Source: Phycisphaerales bacterium (GTDB lineage Bacteria; Planctomycetota; Phycisphaerae; Tepidisphaerales; Tepidisphaeraceae). Taken from it: DNA of 7,019 nucleotides. The notes under the pieces are model-generated. The model ran no database searches, was not told the origin of the DNA, and was given only the letters and a program-made list of their open reading frames with translations. Positions 1 through 7,019 of this stretch are shown one piece after another; position 1 is the stretch's first letter, and every line of letters begins with the position of its first letter. The position numbers were made by a program, and so were the translations under genes. The DNA lies in contig PMAK01000224.1 in NCBI GenBank assembly GCA_003153655.1, positions 1-7,019 on the forward strand, given 5' to 3'.

Positions 1-444
1 GGTCAGGGCGGTCATCAAGGCCTGGTAGCCGTCGCGGCCGATGTACTCATCGATCTTCTCCGGATCGATGTGGCCGGAGTTCTCCAGTACGACGTAACGC
101 TGCCCGTTGAAGTACTTCTCCACGTGGGTCTCAAGCCGCTCCACGGGCTTGCCGCCCAGGCTGTCCACGATGTCCTTGACATCTGCCTCATGCACATCCC
201 CGTACAGGATTCCTGCGGGTTCCACCCGAACCAGGGGTCCGGCCGCGCACAAGCCCATGCAACCGGTCTGGCGCACATGGCAGCGTTTCCCGGATTTGGC
301 GACCTCCTCGGTGAGGGCATTCTTCAGCTTGTCGCCGTGCTGGGACATGCACCCAAGAGCCATGCACACATCCACGTGGTGATCGAAGTTTTCCCGTTCG
401 GCGGTGTTTGCTTCCGCAATCTGCAGTAGCTCTTCGTTCGTCAT
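1..444 (-). CDS. hoxF: HoxF, diaphorase flavoprotein subunit of bidirectional [NiFe]-hydrogenase (N-terminal part, cut by window edge)
   Basis: Cytoplasmic diaphorase subunit. In this family it binds FMN, NAD(H) and iron-sulfur clusters and moves electrons between the hydrogenase module and NAD(H). Only the first 148 codons are present; the frame is open to base 1. Residues about 20-100 form the thioredoxin-like [2Fe-2S] domain with C27-x4-C32 and C62-x3-C66, plus an extra C55. From about residue 122 the NuoF-like part begins with IDPEKIDEYIGRDGYQAL, a hallmark of HoxF/NuoF proteins. The FMN- and NADH-binding regions lie outside the window. The ATG overlaps the hoxE stop (ATGA at 441-444). 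A weak purine-rich GGAAGG lies 12 bases upstream, so translation probably depends on coupling to hoxE. The fused thioredoxin-like domain also occurs in HydB of [FeFe]-hydrogenases and in formate dehydrogenase diaphorases. The adjoining hyp genes, which serve only [NiFe] enzymes, make HoxF the best call. Confidence 0.88.
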   Translation of the reverse strand, partial: MTNEELLQIAEANTAERENFDHHVDVCMALGCMSQHGDKLKNALTEEVAKSGKRCHVRQTGCMGLCAAGPLVRVEPAGILYGDVHEADVKDIVDSLGGKPVERLETHVEKYFNGQRYVVLENSGHIDPEKIDEYIGRDGYQALMTALT

Positions 445-944
445 TTTGCAGCCCAACCTTCCAGCTGCTGTAGCAGCTTAGCCGGCTCCATCAGGCCCAC
501 CAGTTCATCGTCCTCCAGGACCACCGGAGCGCGTCCGCACGCGCCTACGCAGCGGGCGGTCATCAACGACATGTTGCCGTCGGGAGTGGTCTGGCCCGGT
601 TTGATCTGGAGGTGTTTCTGCGCCTCGGCCACCAGCTTGTCCGCGCCCTTGATGTAGCAGGCGGTGCCAAGACACACGACGCAGGTGTGTTTGCCCTGCG
701 GCTTGAGCATGAAGTGGTGATAGAAGGTGGCGACTCCATACACCTTGCTCAGCGGGAGGTTGAGCGATCCTGCGACGAAACGCAGCGCCGACTCGTCCAG
801 GTAGCCGAACGATTCCTGCGCGGTGTGCAGGGTTTCGATGAGGGAGTTACCAACATACCCGTGACGGCGCATCGTGGCATCGACAATCCGCCATCGTTTG
901 TCCGTTGAGGGCATTGTCGGTTGTTGTTTCGGGGCAGCGATCAT
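441..944 (-). CDS. hoxE: HoxE, [2Fe-2S] diaphorase subunit of bidirectional [NiFe]-hydrogenase
   Basis: A 167-residue NuoE-like protein, close to the usual HoxE length. HoxE is the small [2Fe-2S] subunit of the HoxEFU diaphorase and is thought to take part in electron transfer to the partner carrier. Visible motifs are KVYGVATFYHHF at about 67-78, CLGTACYIKG with cysteines 91 and 96, and RCVGAC with cysteines 132 and 136. The pattern C-x4-C then C-x3-C is the [2Fe-2S] ligand set of the family. The CxGTACYxKG form is typical of HoxE rather than of complex I NuoE. The frame stays open to 1253, but that extension runs antiparallel inside the hypE region and has no homology-like content. I chose ATG 942-944, which follows hypE by 25 bases and has AGAGAG about 10 bases upstream. 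A second in-frame ATG at 914 (residue 11) has no visible ribosome binding site but cannot be excluded. The stop overlaps the hoxF start. Confidence 0.92.
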   Translation of the reverse strand: MIAAPKQQPTMPSTDKRWRIVDATMRRHGYVGNSLIETLHTAQESFGYLDESALRFVAGSLNLPLSKVYGVATFYHHFMLKPQGKHTCVVCLGTACYIKGADKLVAEAQKHLQIKPGQTTPDGNMSLMTARCVGACGRAPVVLEDDELVGLMEPAKLLQQLEGWAAK

Positions 945-969
945 GGTTGCATCGCTCTCTTTCTCGCGG

Positions 970-2016
970 TTAACAAATCCGCGGTAACTGTTCTCCGTAA
1001 GGTTTCTGCAAAATCCGGCTTCCCCCCATGCATGTACGCAGTTCGCATATTCCGTCGTTTTGTTTGCCAAAGATGCCGATGATCCGGGCGTCCGTTCCGT
1101 GCTTGTCCGCACAGAGAGCATCCAGCGCCTGATCGACGGAGCCCGGACGCACGACGACGACAATTTTCCCTTCGTTGGCGATGTCGAGCGGATCGATGCC
1201 GAGCATGTCTGCCGCGTGCCATGTCTCGGGACGGACAGGGATATTTTCTTCAAGCAGCGTCAGATGCAGTCCCGTGCGCGCCGCGAGGTCTGCAGCCACG
1301 CCGGCCAGTCCGCCGCGCGTCGGATCGCGCAGGAATACGACGCCCGGAACTTGCCGCAGCAGCTGTTCGATCATGTGATTCAGCGGCGCCACGTCGCTTT
1401 TGAGAGCGCTTTGCACCTGTGGCATTTCGCGGGCGAGCATCACTGCCATGCCATGGTCTGCGATCGTGCCGCTGACGATCAGCATGTCGCCAGCGCGCAC
1501 CGCATCGGGATGAAGCTTGTGCGGGCCCGCCGCGCCCACACCGGCCGTTGTGATGTAGATCCCATCCCCTTGTCCGCGGCCGACGACTTTCGTGTCGCCG
1601 GTGACAATGCAGACATTGGCCTCACTGGCAGCCGCGGCGATGGAATCGAGAATATCTTCGAGCGTACGCCGTTCCAGGCCCTCGGTCAGAATCAGGCTGA
1701 GAGCGATTCCCAGCGGCCTGGCGCCGCAAACGGCCAAGTCATTCACCGTGCCGCATACAGCCAGACGTCCGATGTCCCCGCCGGGGAATTTCAGCGGTTG
1801 GACAACATAGCTGTCGATCGTGAGGGCGAGTCGCTCTACGCCCGGCAGCAGCGCTGAATCGAGCAGCTCGTTCAGCGCGCGGTTGGCCAGGCGCGGCAGC
1901 ACGCAGGACGCAAGCAGGTCGTCGGTCAACTGGCCGCCGCCACCGTGTGCCAAACTGATGCGCTGACCGGTGGCTGGGGTGATACCCGAATTAGCAAGGT
2001 TGTTCGCGGAAATCAT
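970..2016 (-). CDS. hypE: HypE, hydrogenase maturation protein, carbamoyl dehydratase
   Basis: HypE takes a carbamoyl group from HypF onto its C-terminal cysteine and dehydrates it with ATP to a thiocyanate, the source of the cyanide ligands of the [NiFe] site. The 348-residue protein is of normal family length and ends in GEQLPRIC, so the essential terminal cysteine (C348) is present. Other visible family motifs are the N-terminal LAHGGGGQL (22-30), TIDSYVVQPLKFPGGDIG (66-83), NDLAVCGARP (92-101) in the PurM-like ATP-binding half, TGDTKVV (139-145), RDPTRGGLA (230-238) and NEGK (281-284). This is the AIR synthase-related N- and C-domain arrangement. The ATG overlaps the hypD stop (ATGA, 2013-2016), with GAGG seven bases upstream. 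It lies directly after hypD and 25 bases before hoxE. No key residue is missing. Confidence 0.97.
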   Translation of the reverse strand: MISANNLANSGITPATGQRISLAHGGGGQLTDDLLASCVLPRLANRALNELLDSALLPGVERLALTIDSYVVQPLKFPGGDIGRLAVCGTVNDLAVCGARPLGIALSLILTEGLERRTLEDILDSIAAAASEANVCIVTGDTKVVGRGQGDGIYITTAGVGAAGPHKLHPDAVRAGDMLIVSGTIADHGMAVMLAREMPQVQSALKSDVAPLNHMIEQLLRQVPGVVFLRDPTRGGLAGVAADLAARTGLHLTLLEENIPVRPETWHAADMLGIDPLDIANEGKIVVVVRPGSVDQALDALCADKHGTDARIIGIFGKQNDGICELRTCMGGSRILQKPYGEQLPRIC

Positions 2017-3137
2017 GAGCCCGCCTCAACTTTCTTTGGCGTCCTTACGTGGTGATATTTGAACCATGCTTGACACGTACCTTCGGAACTAACCATGCAG
2101 GGACCCAGCGCCCGCACGGGCGTGCAGGCGGTTGCGAATAATTTGCAGTCGATCGGAGTTGCGCGCCCGGTAATGACGTCGCCGCAACGGCAGCCAGGGT
2201 TTTCTCTTCCTGTCGGCGATCCAAGATTGAAACGTGTGCGCGCATCATATTTCGCATAGGCAGACCGCAATGTGAGACCGCTGGATTTGAGTTTGCCTAA
2301 GCCGCGCCACTGCCAATCAGCGGGCGTGAAGACCTCTTTAATAATGGCTTGTGCGGCGAGGTTGCCTTCTTCGGTGACGGCTTGCGAGTAGAGGTTTTCA
2401 AGTCCCGCCCGTCCTTCGACGACCAGTTCGGTAAGACGGGCCAGGGCCGCCACGATTTGCGGCCCTTCAAAGCCGGCGATGACACAGGGGCTGTGATATT
2501 TCTCGACGATAGGCTGGAAAACCGCCGCGCCGATGATGACCGCCACATGTCCGGGGCACAGGAAACCGTCGACCCGCACGTCCTTGCTTTCCAGCAGCGC
2601 CCGCATAGCGGGAATGATGAGCTTGTGGCTGGCCAGGATGGAGAAATTCTCGAGGCCCAGACGGTTGGCCTCGATCACAGCAGCCGCCGAAGCGGGCGTC
2701 GTTGTTTCAAATCCGACGGCGGCGAAGACCACCTCCCGGTGCGGATTTTCGGCGGCCAGCTTCACTGCATCCAATGAAGAATAGACCACGCGAACATCGG
2801 CGCCTTCGGCACGGCATTGTTCCAGGCTTCCCTCCGACCCGACGACGCGCAACATGTCGCCATAGGTGCAAAGCGTCACGTCCCGATCCTTTGCCAGTTC
2901 GATCAGTTGATCAATATCTCCCTGCGAGGTGACGCATACTGGGCAGCCTGGCCCGCTCAACAAAGTCACGTTGCGCGGCATCAAGCTGTGCAGTCCGCAA
3001 CGGAAAGCGCTCATCGTGTGAGTGCCGCAGACTTCCATGAATTTCACGGGACGCGACAATGCTTTCGCCGCAATCGTCAGCCGGCGCAACGACTTTGCGG
3101 TCTGGCCTTCGGTGTGTGGGAGGATGACGGCGCTCAT
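2013..3137 (-). CDS. hypD: HypD, hydrogenase maturation iron-sulfur protein
   Basis: HypD carries a [4Fe-4S] cluster and, with HypC, forms the scaffold on which the Fe(CN)2CO unit is assembled. The 374-residue product is the usual size. The conserved motifs are all visible: MEVCGTHT with C37, LLSGPGCPVC with C65 and C68, GFETTTPA, CPGHVAVIIG, GFEGPQI, and the C-terminal cysteine-rich region. That region holds C316, C318, C331, C338, C347 and C355, from which the cluster ligands are drawn. The frame remains open upstream to an ATG at 3365. That longer version would run through hypC in another frame and has a non-homologous N-terminus. I chose ATG 3135-3137, which overlaps the hypC stop (ATGA) and has GGAGG six bases upstream. 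The stop overlaps the hypE start. This is a standard, apparently functional HypD. Confidence 0.97.
   Translation of the reverse strand: MSAVILPHTEGQTAKSLRRLTIAAKALSRPVKFMEVCGTHTMSAFRCGLHSLMPRNVTLLSGPGCPVCVTSQGDIDQLIELAKDRDVTLCTYGDMLRVVGSEGSLEQCRAEGADVRVVYSSLDAVKLAAENPHREVVFAAVGFETTTPASAAAVIEANRLGLENFSILASHKLIIPAMRALLESKDVRVDGFLCPGHVAVIIGAAVFQPIVEKYHSPCVIAGFEGPQIVAALARLTELVVEGRAGLENLYSQAVTEEGNLAAQAIIKEVFTPADWQWRGLGKLKSSGLTLRSAYAKYDARTRFNLGSPTGRENPGCRCGDVITGRATPIDCKLFATACTPVRALGPCMVSSEGTCQAWFKYHHVRTPKKVEAGS
2024..2027 (-). promoter_or_regulatory. Ribosome binding site of hypE inside the end of hypD
   Basis: On the minus strand, GAGG lies seven bases before ATG 2014-2016, which overlaps the hypD stop. 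The site supports the chosen start and coupled translation from hypD. Confidence 0.65.
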
Positions 3138-3361
3138 GGCTTGCCTCCGGTGGTTCGCAGATCCTTGATGACCGCCCATGTCTCTTGCGCTTCCTGTTCG
3201 TCCAACGTCTGGATGGCAAAGCCGGCATGAAGCAGCACCCAATCGCCTGGTTTGCATGGCGGAATGAGCATTGTGCTGATCTCCACGCGGTTGCCGTGCA
3301 AATCGGCCGTCGCCTTGGTTCCGCGACAATCGATCAATCGAGCCGGTACTGCTAAACACAT
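3134..3361 (-). CDS. hypC: HypC, hydrogenase maturation chaperone
   Basis: HypC is a small chaperone that binds HypD, carries the Fe(CN)2CO unit and delivers it to the hydrogenase large-subunit precursor. The 75-residue protein begins MCLAVPA. In this family Met1 is removed and Cys2 is the iron-binding residue, so the start is fixed by the MC motif at ATG 3359-3361. A second signature, GDWVLLHAGFAIQTLDEQEA (39-58), includes the conserved histidine 45. Two further cysteines (C12, C36) are not part of the family signature that I know. GAGG lies five bases upstream and overlaps the hypF stop. The frame is open as far as 3706, but that extension lies inside hypF in another frame and is not coding. 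The stop overlaps the hypD start. At 75 residues it is at the short end for HypC, close to many bacterial homologues. Confidence 0.96.
   Translation of the reverse strand: MCLAVPARLIDCRGTKATADLHGNRVEISTMLIPPCKPGDWVLLHAGFAIQTLDEQEAQETWAVIKDLRTTGGKP
3144..3148 (-). promoter_or_regulatory. Ribosome binding site of hypD inside the end of hypC
   Basis: On the minus strand, GGAGG lies six bases before ATG 3135-3137. This is the strongest Shine-Dalgarno match in the operon. It fixes the hypD start and rejects the longer open frame that reaches back to 3365. Confidence 0.8.
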
Positions 3362-3366
3362 ACATG

Positions 3367-3370
3367 CCTC
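3367..3370 (-). promoter_or_regulatory. Ribosome binding site of hypC, overlapping the hypF stop
   Basis: On the minus strand, GAGG ends five bases before the hypC ATG. It shares bases with the hypF TGA stop (3369-3371), read as TGAGG. Ribosomes finishing hypF therefore sit on the hypC initiation site, which suggests translational coupling. Confidence 0.75.
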
Positions 3371-5747
3371 ACGGTTTGCAGAGTCCTTTGCTGATGCGAG
3401 CGGCCGCCACGGCCGCTTGGCCGAAGGCGATTCCGCCGTCATTCGGTGGAATCTGCCGGTGCCGCAGCACGCGCAGGCCACGGCGCTGTAGGCGCGTCTC
3501 AAGCAGATCGCCAAACAATTCGTTGCAGAACACTCCACCACTGAGCGTGATCGTGTTGAGCCCTGTCGATTGCGCTGCTTTGGCCACGGCCGCTTCCCAC
3601 GCCGCGGCCAGCGCTTCGTGGAACAACATTGCCAAATCATCGGCCGACACACCCTGTTGCGTCCGCCGCACGATCTTTCGTATGAGGGGCGATAGATCGA
3701 TTTCAACCAATCCCTTGGCGTCGCCGAGTCCGTAGCTATCGTCTAAATTGTGCGACAGGCGTTTACATCGCGCCGCGGCGGCTTCCAGTGTGGCCGGCGC
3801 TTCCGCGTCGAAACGGTTCTCACGACACAAACCGAGCAGCGCTGCGACGGCGTCAAATGTTCGGCCCGTCGAGCTGCTCTGAATGCAATTCGTTCCGGTG
3901 AGGAGCATCTGGCTGACAAACTGGACCTGCGGATCGGGAGCCAAATGGCGGCAGATCGGCAGTTTCACAAAGTCCCGGCCGTGAGCGAGGAAAAGTAATG
4001 CCAGCGCGCTGCGCCAGGGTTGCTTGGCGGCAGCGTCGCCGCCGGGCAGCGGCATGGGCCGCATACGTCCAATGCGGCGAAAATCGGTCAGTTCCACCGC
4101 AAGCAATTCGCCGCCCCAGATGCTTCCATCGGTTCCGTAGCCGGTGCCGTCGCAGACAACGGCCAGGGCCGGCCCGGTTAATCCGTGCTCCGCAAGAACG
4201 GCGGCGGCATGGGCATGATGGTGTTGCACCGCGATCAGTGGGAGGCCCTGTTGCTCCGCGAGATGGCGCGCGTGTTGTGTGCTGAGATAGCCGGGGTGAA
4301 GATCATGCGCGATCCAGTGGGGCACGATGCCAAACAATTCGCACAAATCGGAAAACGTTCGTTTGAACGCATCGAAAGTGCGGGATTGGGTTAGATTCCC
4401 TAAATGCTGGCTGAGAATCACTTGGCAATCGCGGTAGGTCGCCACGGCACATTTGAGTTCGGCGCCGACGGCCCATCCGGGCGCTGCTTCGCACGCTCGG
4501 GGAAGGGCGATCGGCTCGGGCACATAGCCGCGCGAACGTCGGACGAAGATTGGAGCGGATGCGGCGTCGATGAGCACCGAGTCATCGACCGCCCGTTGAA
4601 TCGGGCGATTGTGCCGCAGGATCGCGTCGGATAGGTCGCCAAGCCGGTCGATGGCATCGTCGTCAGCGAACGCCAGCGGTTCATCCAGATCATTGCCACT
4701 GGTCATTACCAGCGATTCGATGCCGAGCTTACGCGCTTCATCAAAAAGCAAATGGTGCAACGGCGTATAAGCGAGCATGATGCCGAGGCGGTGATTGCCG
4801 GGGGCGACCGCGTCGGCAACCGTTCCCCGGGCGATGCGACGCGCCAGTATGATCGGCGCCGCAGGTGATGAGATGAGTTCAGCGCCTTTTGGAGTCAGGC
4901 GGACCAGCCGCCGGGCCGCCTGCAGCGACCGGCACATCAGGGCGAAAGGCTTGGCGGGCCGGTGTTTCAGTTCGCGAAGACGCAGAACAGCGGCTTGGTC
5001 GTCGGCACGCACTGCCAGGTGAAACCCGCCGATTCCCTTGATCGCCACGATCTTGCCATCGGCCAGCCGCCGTACAGCGCCTTCGATGGGCTCACCGGCA
5101 ATGGGCGATCCTTTTGGATCGAGAAGCTCCAACTGCGGGCCACAGTCGCGACAGGCTGTTGGCTGAGCGTGGAAGCGCCGGTCGGCGGGGTCCTCATATT
5201 CGTGCCGGCATGGTTGGCACATGGCGAAGGGGGCCATGGTGGTGCGTGGCCGATCGTAGGGGATCGAGCGAATGATGCTGAAACGCGGCCCGCAGTTGGT
5301 GCAGTTGGTGAAAGCATATCGGTACCGTCTTGCGTTGGCCGGATCACGGATTTCCGCCAGACAGGCCTCGCATGTCGCCAGATCGGCGGTGACTTCGGCC
5401 GTGGGCGTTGTCGCGAGAAGAGAATGCTGGATTTCAAATCGCCCCTCATTCGGAATTGGCGCGATTTCTTTCTCGATGATCTCTCTCACCGCGGCGGCGG
5501 CCGGTGCATCGGTCCGCAATGCGGCGACGAATTCGTCCAGCTGCCGCGCGGTTCCCTGTGCCTCGACTACTACGCCGGCGGCGTCGTTCCACACCAAACC
5601 GCCAATCTCCATCTCTTTGGCCAGTCGGTAGACAAACGGCCGAAAGCCCACACCCTGCACACGACCGGAGATGTGGAAACGACGCCGGATCACGGGATCA
5701 ACCGATCGTGTCGGAAGGATCGTGTTTTTGTTCAACGAGCCTTGCAT
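3369..5747 (-). CDS. hypF: HypF, carbamoyltransferase for [NiFe]-hydrogenase maturation
   Basis: HypF converts carbamoyl phosphate with ATP into a carbamoyl adenylate and transfers the carbamoyl group to the HypE C-terminal cysteine. The 792-residue protein is full length, with all domains in order. The acylphosphatase domain (about 22-108) has GRVQGVGFRPFV at 28-39. Two zinc-finger pairs follow: C126xxC129 with C149xxC152, and C177xxC180 with C199xxC202. The YrdC-like domain (about 215-410) has KGIGGFHLAVRA at 237-248, KHRPAKPFALM and TSGN. The Kae1-like domain (about 425-785) has HDLHPGYLST (481-490), the metal-binding region QHHHAHAAAV, DGTGYGTDGSIWGGE, SSSTGRTFDA and SGGVFCNE. The start ATG at 5745-5747 is the first after an in-frame TAG at 5760-5762. 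No good Shine-Dalgarno site precedes it. HypF is the first gene of the minus-strand operon and ends seven bases before hypC. Confidence 0.97.
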   Translation of the reverse strand: MQGSLNKNTILPTRSVDPVIRRRFHISGRVQGVGFRPFVYRLAKEMEIGGLVWNDAAGVVVEAQGTARQLDEFVAALRTDAPAAAAVREIIEKEIAPIPNEGRFEIQHSLLATTPTAEVTADLATCEACLAEIRDPANARRYRYAFTNCTNCGPRFSIIRSIPYDRPRTTMAPFAMCQPCRHEYEDPADRRFHAQPTACRDCGPQLELLDPKGSPIAGEPIEGAVRRLADGKIVAIKGIGGFHLAVRADDQAAVLRLRELKHRPAKPFALMCRSLQAARRLVRLTPKGAELISSPAAPIILARRIARGTVADAVAPGNHRLGIMLAYTPLHHLLFDEARKLGIESLVMTSGNDLDEPLAFADDDAIDRLGDLSDAILRHNRPIQRAVDDSVLIDAASAPIFVRRSRGYVPEPIALPRACEAAPGWAVGAELKCAVATYRDCQVILSQHLGNLTQSRTFDAFKRTFSDLCELFGIVPHWIAHDLHPGYLSTQHARHLAEQQGLPLIAVQHHHAHAAAVLAEHGLTGPALAVVCDGTGYGTDGSIWGGELLAVELTDFRRIGRMRPMPLPGGDAAAKQPWRSALALLFLAHGRDFVKLPICRHLAPDPQVQFVSQMLLTGTNCIQSSSTGRTFDAVAALLGLCRENRFDAEAPATLEAAAARCKRLSHNLDDSYGLGDAKGLVEIDLSPLIRKIVRRTQQGVSADDLAMLFHEALAAAWEAAVAKAAQSTGLNTITLSGGVFCNELFGDLLETRLQRRGLRVLRHRQIPPNDGGIAFGQAAVAAARISKGLCKP

Positions 5748-5768
5748 CGCTTGTGAATTCTATGAATC

Positions 5769-5782
5769 GCGCTGCTCAGCGC
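5769..5782. repeat. 14-base inverted repeat upstream of hypF
   Basis: GCGCTGCTCAGCGC reads as two perfect 6-base arms (GCGCTG/CAGCGC) around a central CT, or as a 5-bp hairpin with a 4-base loop. It lies 22-35 bases upstream of the hypF start codon, so it would be in the hypF leader or over its promoter. It is too short and lacks the T-run of an intrinsic terminator. An operator or small leader hairpin is possible; chance occurrence in GC-rich DNA is also plausible. Confidence 0.35.
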
Positions 5783-5880
5783 CGCCCGGAGAAATTCCGT
5801 TTTTGCTCGTAGGGAAATGCACCTATACGTAAATCGTTTCTAAGCCCGATGGATGATTCCCGACGCTTGTCCGAAAGTAT

Positions 5881-5920
5881 TCAAAGTGCAATGCGACTGT
5901 GAGCCGTTTCGTGTCAAAGT
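5881..5920 (+). repeat. Direct repeat TCAAAGT, two copies 33 bases apart
   Basis: TCAAAGT occurs at 5881-5887 and again at 5914-5920, a start-to-start distance of 33 bases, about three helical turns. Both copies lie in the non-coding region within 65 bases of the oxidoreductase start. Helical phasing would suit a pair of sites for one regulator, but seven bases is short and the match may be chance. Confidence 0.3.
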
Positions 5921-5930
5921 CGGATCGGTG

Positions 5931-7019
<1,089 letters not shown>

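Noticed and set aside
1..944. Complex I nuoE-nuoF instead of hoxE-hoxF
   Set aside because: The CLGTACYIKG form, the N-terminal [2Fe-2S] domain fused to the NuoF-like part and the contiguous hypFCDE genes favour Hox. Final proof needs the genes left of the window.
441..1253. 270-codon version of hoxE and 190-codon version of hypC (3134-3706)
   Set aside because: Both extensions run back into the preceding gene in the wrong frame. The MCLAVP start for HypC and the ribosome-site-supported ATG for HoxE are better.
1060..1857. 265-codon open frame on the plus strand opposite hypE
   Set aside because: It is antisense to a clear HypE and its translation is rich in Arg, Asp, His and Ala without domain features, as expected for a shadow frame.
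2013..3365. 450-codon version of hypD starting at 3365
   Set aside because: The extra 76 residues are hypC read in another frame. The strong ribosome binding site and HypD homology start at 3137.
4962..5756. 264-codon open frame on the plus strand opposite hypF
   Set aside because: It lies wholly antisense to a HypF with every domain motif intact. Its translation shows no recognisable motifs, and long antisense frames are common in GC-rich genes.
5769..5790. Intrinsic terminator in the intergenic region
   Set aside because: The inverted repeat is only 5-6 bp and has no adjoining T-run. It also lies upstream of both genes, where no transcript would be expected to end.
5873..5920. TTGACA-like box (minus strand, 5912-5917) and TTGCAC (minus strand, near 5888) as promoter elements
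   Set aside because: No acceptable -10 lies 16-18 bases from the TTGACA, and the TTGCAC lacks the paired GG element needed for a sigma-54 promoter.

Overview
The window carries the 5' part of a bidirectional, NAD(P)-linked [NiFe]-hydrogenase locus on the minus strand. A pyruvate:ferredoxin (flavodoxin) oxidoreductase gene runs divergently from it on the plus strand. The DNA is GC-rich, with closely packed bacterial genes and Shine-Dalgarno (SD) sites. The genes point to a bacterium with anaerobic or fermentative, low-potential electron metabolism that handles hydrogen. Sequence alone does not fix the phylum. A separate hoxE gene followed by hoxF is the HoxEFUYH layout known from cyanobacteria, Chloroflexi, purple sulfur bacteria and several other phyla, so it does not discriminate.

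Layout in minus-strand transcription order: hypF (5747-3369), hypC (3361-3134), hypD (3137-2013), hypE (2016-970), hoxE (944-441) and the first 148 codons of hoxF (444-1, cut by the window edge). Three junctions (hypC/hypD, hypD/hypE, hoxE/hoxF) are 4-base ATGA stop/start overlaps. The hypF stop lies inside the hypC ribosome binding site, and hypE and hoxE are 25 bases apart. This is almost certainly one translationally coupled operon that continues leftwards, presumably into the rest of hoxF, hoxU, hoxY and hoxH. On the plus strand, por/nifJ begins at 5944 and runs off the right edge after 358 codons. The 196-base gap at 5748-5943 is the only sizeable non-coding stretch and must hold the divergent control region. 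I could not identify a convincing promoter in it.

How the genes work together: HypF carbamoylates the C-terminal cysteine of HypE, using carbamoyl phosphate and ATP. HypE dehydrates the product to a thiocyanate. The HypC-HypD complex accepts the cyanide, builds Fe(CN)2CO and passes it to the hydrogenase large subunit. HoxE and HoxF belong to the diaphorase module that links the hydrogenase to NAD(H) and, in cyanobacteria, to ferredoxin or flavodoxin. PFOR makes reduced ferredoxin or flavodoxin from pyruvate. The pairing therefore suggests a pyruvate-to-H2 electron route; that link is inferred from context and precedent.

All genes look intact apart from the two cut by the window edges. I saw no mobile element, CRISPR array, RNA gene, pseudogene or terminator. 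Nothing here is a clearly undescribed system. The points worth a second look are the divergent hyp-hox/por arrangement, the repeats in the shared intergenic region and small departures from consensus in the PFOR N-terminus.
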